Source of the DNA: Candidatus Omnitrophota bacterium
GTDB lineage: Bacteria > Omnitrophota > Gorgyraeia > B26-G9
Direction of reading: 5' to 3'
NCBI GenBank assembly: GCA_018399295.1
Contig: JAGYOO010000053.1
Location: 1 to 7,862 of the forward strand
DNA length: 7,862 nucleotides
In this document: positions 6,035 through 7,862 of the stretch, one piece after another
How positions within the stretch are numbered: position 1 is the stretch's first letter
How the letters are laid out: each line of letters starts with the position of its first letter
The notes under the pieces: generated by a model
The model's database searches: none
The model's input: only the letters and a program-made list of their open reading frames with translations
Told to the model about the DNA's origin: nothing
Position numbers and translations under genes: made by a program

Positions 6035-7053
6035 TAAAATCTAAAGATGGTTGCTATGAGCTTATGAGCTATTGAGCTAGTTATCGCGTCTCCCCTTCCA
6101 TATCCCGGCACCCGCCCGGCAGCCTGGATTGTTTTCAAAGCAACGGCCAGGTCGATAGTAGAGGTCTTGGGATATATCTTATATTCGGAAGAATAGGCAA
6201 TGGGCGTAAAGTCGGGCATAATTACGTTGGCTCCGGCCATAAGGGCCAGACGCTGTCCGTCTTGATTCAGGCTGGCCAGGGCAGTGGTTGCCGGGATATG
6301 GCTGAACGGGACCAGGAGCCGGGCTAAAGAAATCATGGTCAGGGTGGTTTTTAAGGAACCGCAACAGCTGTCTTTAAGCGGAGTGTCCGGCTGCGGGATA
6401 AACGGCCCGATCGCCGTCATCTCCGGAGCGAACTCCTGAAGAAACAGCAGATCGTCGGCAAGATCCTCAACGGTCTGGCCGGGCAGGCCGGTCATATTTC
6501 CGGTGCCAACCTGAAACCCCAACTCCCGTAACAGCCGCAGATGCCTTAATCGGCCGTCCAGGTCCCGGCCAGGATGCAGATAACGATAGAGACGGGGATT
6601 CATAGTCTCAAACTTAAGCAGATACCGGTCAGCGCCGCAGGCGCGCAGCGCCTTGTAATCAGTCTTCGACCGTTCACCAAGAGAAAGAGTGACCGCGATA
6701 TCCGGGAAAAAACTCTTAATAGTTTCCACCATCCCACATAATTCTTGCCCGCCGCACTCCAGGTCATCTCCGGACTGCAGGACCACAGTCGAGATCCCCG
6801 CCCTGACTATCTTCCCTACGGTGTTAAGCACTTGCGCCTTATTCAGACGATAACGCTTCAAATTGTTAGTCTGACGCAGGCCACAGTAAAGACAGCCGCG
6901 GCAGCAGTAGCTGGAGAAATTGATAATCCCGCGGATGATCACATCCGGTCCGCACACCCGCTTTCGCGCCAAATCCGCCATTTTCTCCAAATCTTCTTCC
7001 GGACGACTAAGATTATCGATCAGCTTTTGACGGTCGAAATCTGATTCGCGCAT
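6034..7053 (-). CDS. hydE: HydE, radical SAM maturase of [FeFe] hydrogenase
   Basis: HydE is a radical S-adenosylmethionine enzyme that acts in assembling the diiron subcluster of the [FeFe]-hydrogenase H-cluster, working with HydG and HydF. I start it at ATG 7053 (339 residues), four bases after the hydG stop. The open frame extends to 7119, but that would overlap hydG by 62 bases and add an N-terminus unlike the family. The SAM cluster motif CX3CX2C is Cys50, Cys54, Cys57 (YCCRGCLYCGLR). Family stretches follow: VVLQSGDD (90-97), VTLSLGE (121-127), ADRYLLKFETMNP (141-153), MTGLPGQT (187-194), IGPFIPQPDTPL (215-226), IPATTA (253-258) and ANVIMPDFTP (275-284). The second-cluster cysteines found in the T. 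maritima enzyme (CX7CX2C) are absent, as in many HydE. The last 15 residues come from repeat DNA. No Shine-Dalgarno sequence is visible, so translation is probably coupled to hydG. Confidence 0.93.
   Translation of the reverse strand: MRESDFDRQKLIDNLSRPEEDLEKMADLARKRVCGPDVIIRGIINFSSYCCRGCLYCGLRQTNNLKRYRLNKAQVLNTVGKIVRAGISTVVLQSGDDLECGGQELCGMVETIKSFFPDIAVTLSLGERSKTDYKALRACGADRYLLKFETMNPRLYRYLHPGRDLDGRLRHLRLLRELGFQVGTGNMTGLPGQTVEDLADDLLFLQEFAPEMTAIGPFIPQPDTPLKDSCCGSLKTTLTMISLARLLVPFSHIPATTALASLNQDGQRLALMAGANVIMPDFTPIAYSSEYKIYPKTSTIDLAVALKTIQAAGRVPGYGRGDAITSSIAHKLIATIFRF
6058..6081. repeat. 8-mer tandem repeat inside the 3' end of hydE
   Basis: GAGCTTAT, GAGCTATT and GAGCTAGT lie head to tail, the same unit type as at 64-95. 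The 24 bases encode exactly residues 325-332 of HydE (TSSIAHKL). Confidence 0.65.
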
Positions 7054-7057
7054 AATT

Positions 7058-7862
7058 TTAAAAGTAAACGTCCCGCTTACCCTTGCGGACCTGTTCATAC
7101 AACCGCAGGAATTCTTCAACCCGATTCGGCACCCGGCGTTTTATCTCCTCGATCTCTTTCTGGATCAGCTTTTCCCCGACCTGTCGGGTCTCCTCCCCGG
7201 CAAAGTCATCCAGCCATTCCTGAAACGTCAAGACCGCGTTCAGCTTGCAGAACTTTCCTTCCACCCCACTGCGCAACAGGTCCATAATACATTTCCCGGT
7301 TCGGCCACAACGGTATCCCGCGGTACAGAAAGAAGTGATGTAACCGAGTTCGCTGAATTCGCGAATCAATTCCTCCAGACTCCTGGTATCGCCAAGCAAA
7401 AACTGCTGGCGGGGAGACTGCTGCGCGACATAATTTTCGCTGTAGGCCCCGATTCCCAATCGGGTCGAGGCGTCGGTCTGGGTATATCCCAATTTAAGAG
7501 CCTGAAGCCGGATCTCCGCGCTCTCCCGAGCAGTGATGATCATCCCGGTATACGGGATAGCCAGGCGCAGGACGGTTATAAGAAACAGGAAATCAGAATC
7601 ACTGACCCGGCTGAATTTATCCGGAGAGCATAGAATATTATCCGCCGGCTCAAGCCGGGGAAAGGAGATGGTATGCGGCCCGATGCCAAACCGATTTTCC
7701 ATTTCCCGGGCATGCGACAGCAGTCCCAGCACCTCAAAACGCCAATCCTCCAGCCCGAATAAAACTCCGATGCCCACGTCATCAATTCCCGCCTCCATGG
7801 CCCGATGCATACAGTAAAGCCGCCAGTTGTAATCCGCCTTGGGTCCGATCGGATGCACTTGC
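7058..7862 (-). CDS. hydG: HydG (partial, C-terminal ~268 residues), radical SAM tyrosine lyase
   Basis: HydG cleaves tyrosine and produces the CO and cyanide ligands of the hydrogenase H-cluster. Only the C-terminal part lies in the window: the frame is open to the right edge, and the radical SAM CX3CX2C is beyond it (the family is about 470 residues). Visible family stretches are HPIGPKADYNW, AGIDDVGIGVLFGLEDW, GPHTISFPRLEPA, RLAIPYTGMIITARE, QFLLGDTRSLEELI and TFQEWLDDFA. These favour HydG over ThiH, its close relative. The C-terminal cluster motif, normally CX2CX22C (CTACYR...), reads CTAGYRC with GKC shortly after and FCKLN 22 residues after the Gly. The middle ligand is therefore Gly, and two extra cysteines stand 3 and 9 residues after it. 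The GTG at 7858 is an internal valine codon, not a start. It lies four bases upstream of hydE. Confidence 0.88.
   Translation of the reverse strand, partial: QVHPIGPKADYNWRLYCMHRAMEAGIDDVGIGVLFGLEDWRFEVLGLLSHAREMENRFGIGPHTISFPRLEPADNILCSPDKFSRVSDSDFLFLITVLRLAIPYTGMIITARESAEIRLQALKLGYTQTDASTRLGIGAYSENYVAQQSPRQQFLLGDTRSLEELIREFSELGYITSFCTAGYRCGRTGKCIMDLLRSGVEGKFCKLNAVLTFQEWLDDFAGEETRQVGEKLIQKEIEEIKRRVPNRVEEFLRLYEQVRKGKRDVYF

Noticed and set aside
7054..7119. Upstream extension of hydE to ATG 7119
   Set aside because: It would overlap the conserved end of hydG by 62 bases and add an N-terminus (MKNSCGCMN...) unlike the family; ATG 7053 lies four bases after the hydG stop.

Overview
The window holds six protein genes, five complete and one cut by the right edge, between two blocks of repeat-rich non-coding DNA. 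All but one are on the minus strand. The gene set suggests an anaerobic or facultative bacterium: [FeFe]-hydrogenase maturases (HydE, HydG), a direct-charging bacterial glutaminyl-tRNA synthetase and a TudS/DUF523 iron-sulfur protein. Intergenic DNA is full of short tandem and dispersed repeats (CACAGAG-type, 7-mers, 8-mers). I cannot fix the phylum from this.

Layout. Positions 1-915 carry no convincing gene. They hold 8-mer repeats, a gene-less pair of terminal inverted repeats about 470 bp apart (172-639), CTCTGTG/CACAGAG repeats, a TTTTGTC array and a TTAAGTC-type palindrome. Minus-strand glnS (986-2659) ends at a strong intrinsic terminator (917-952) and has its own TTGACG-17-TACAAT promoter placed so close to the ATG that the mRNA should be almost leaderless. 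Upstream is a small four-helix membrane protein (2710-3066) with its own TTTACC-17-TACAAT promoter. Divergent from it, on the plus strand, is a DUF523/TudS-like protein with a long C-terminal half (3179-4102). Its TAG stop lies in the same CTAG palindrome as the TAG stop of the convergent minus-strand ion channel. That channel (4099-4911) is translationally coupled (TGATG) to an upstream DUF421/YetF-like gene (4911-5441). Positions 5442-6033 are non-coding and contain a strongly structured element (about 5546-5927) bounded by inverted repeats. Beyond it is a hydG-hydE operon on the minus strand with a hairpin/T-tract terminator at 5977-6000.

How the genes relate. HydG and HydE would together make the CO/CN ligands and the iron intermediate of the hydrogenase H-cluster. 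Neither HydF nor a hydrogenase subunit is visible here. The HydG C-terminal cluster motif departs from the usual CX2C: a Gly replaces the second Cys and two extra Cys lie nearby. The last codons of hydE are made of an 8-mer repeat also found at 64-95. The DUF421 protein and the channel form a two-gene membrane operon of unknown physiology. The best candidates for something undescribed are the 5546-5927 structured element and the variant HydG.
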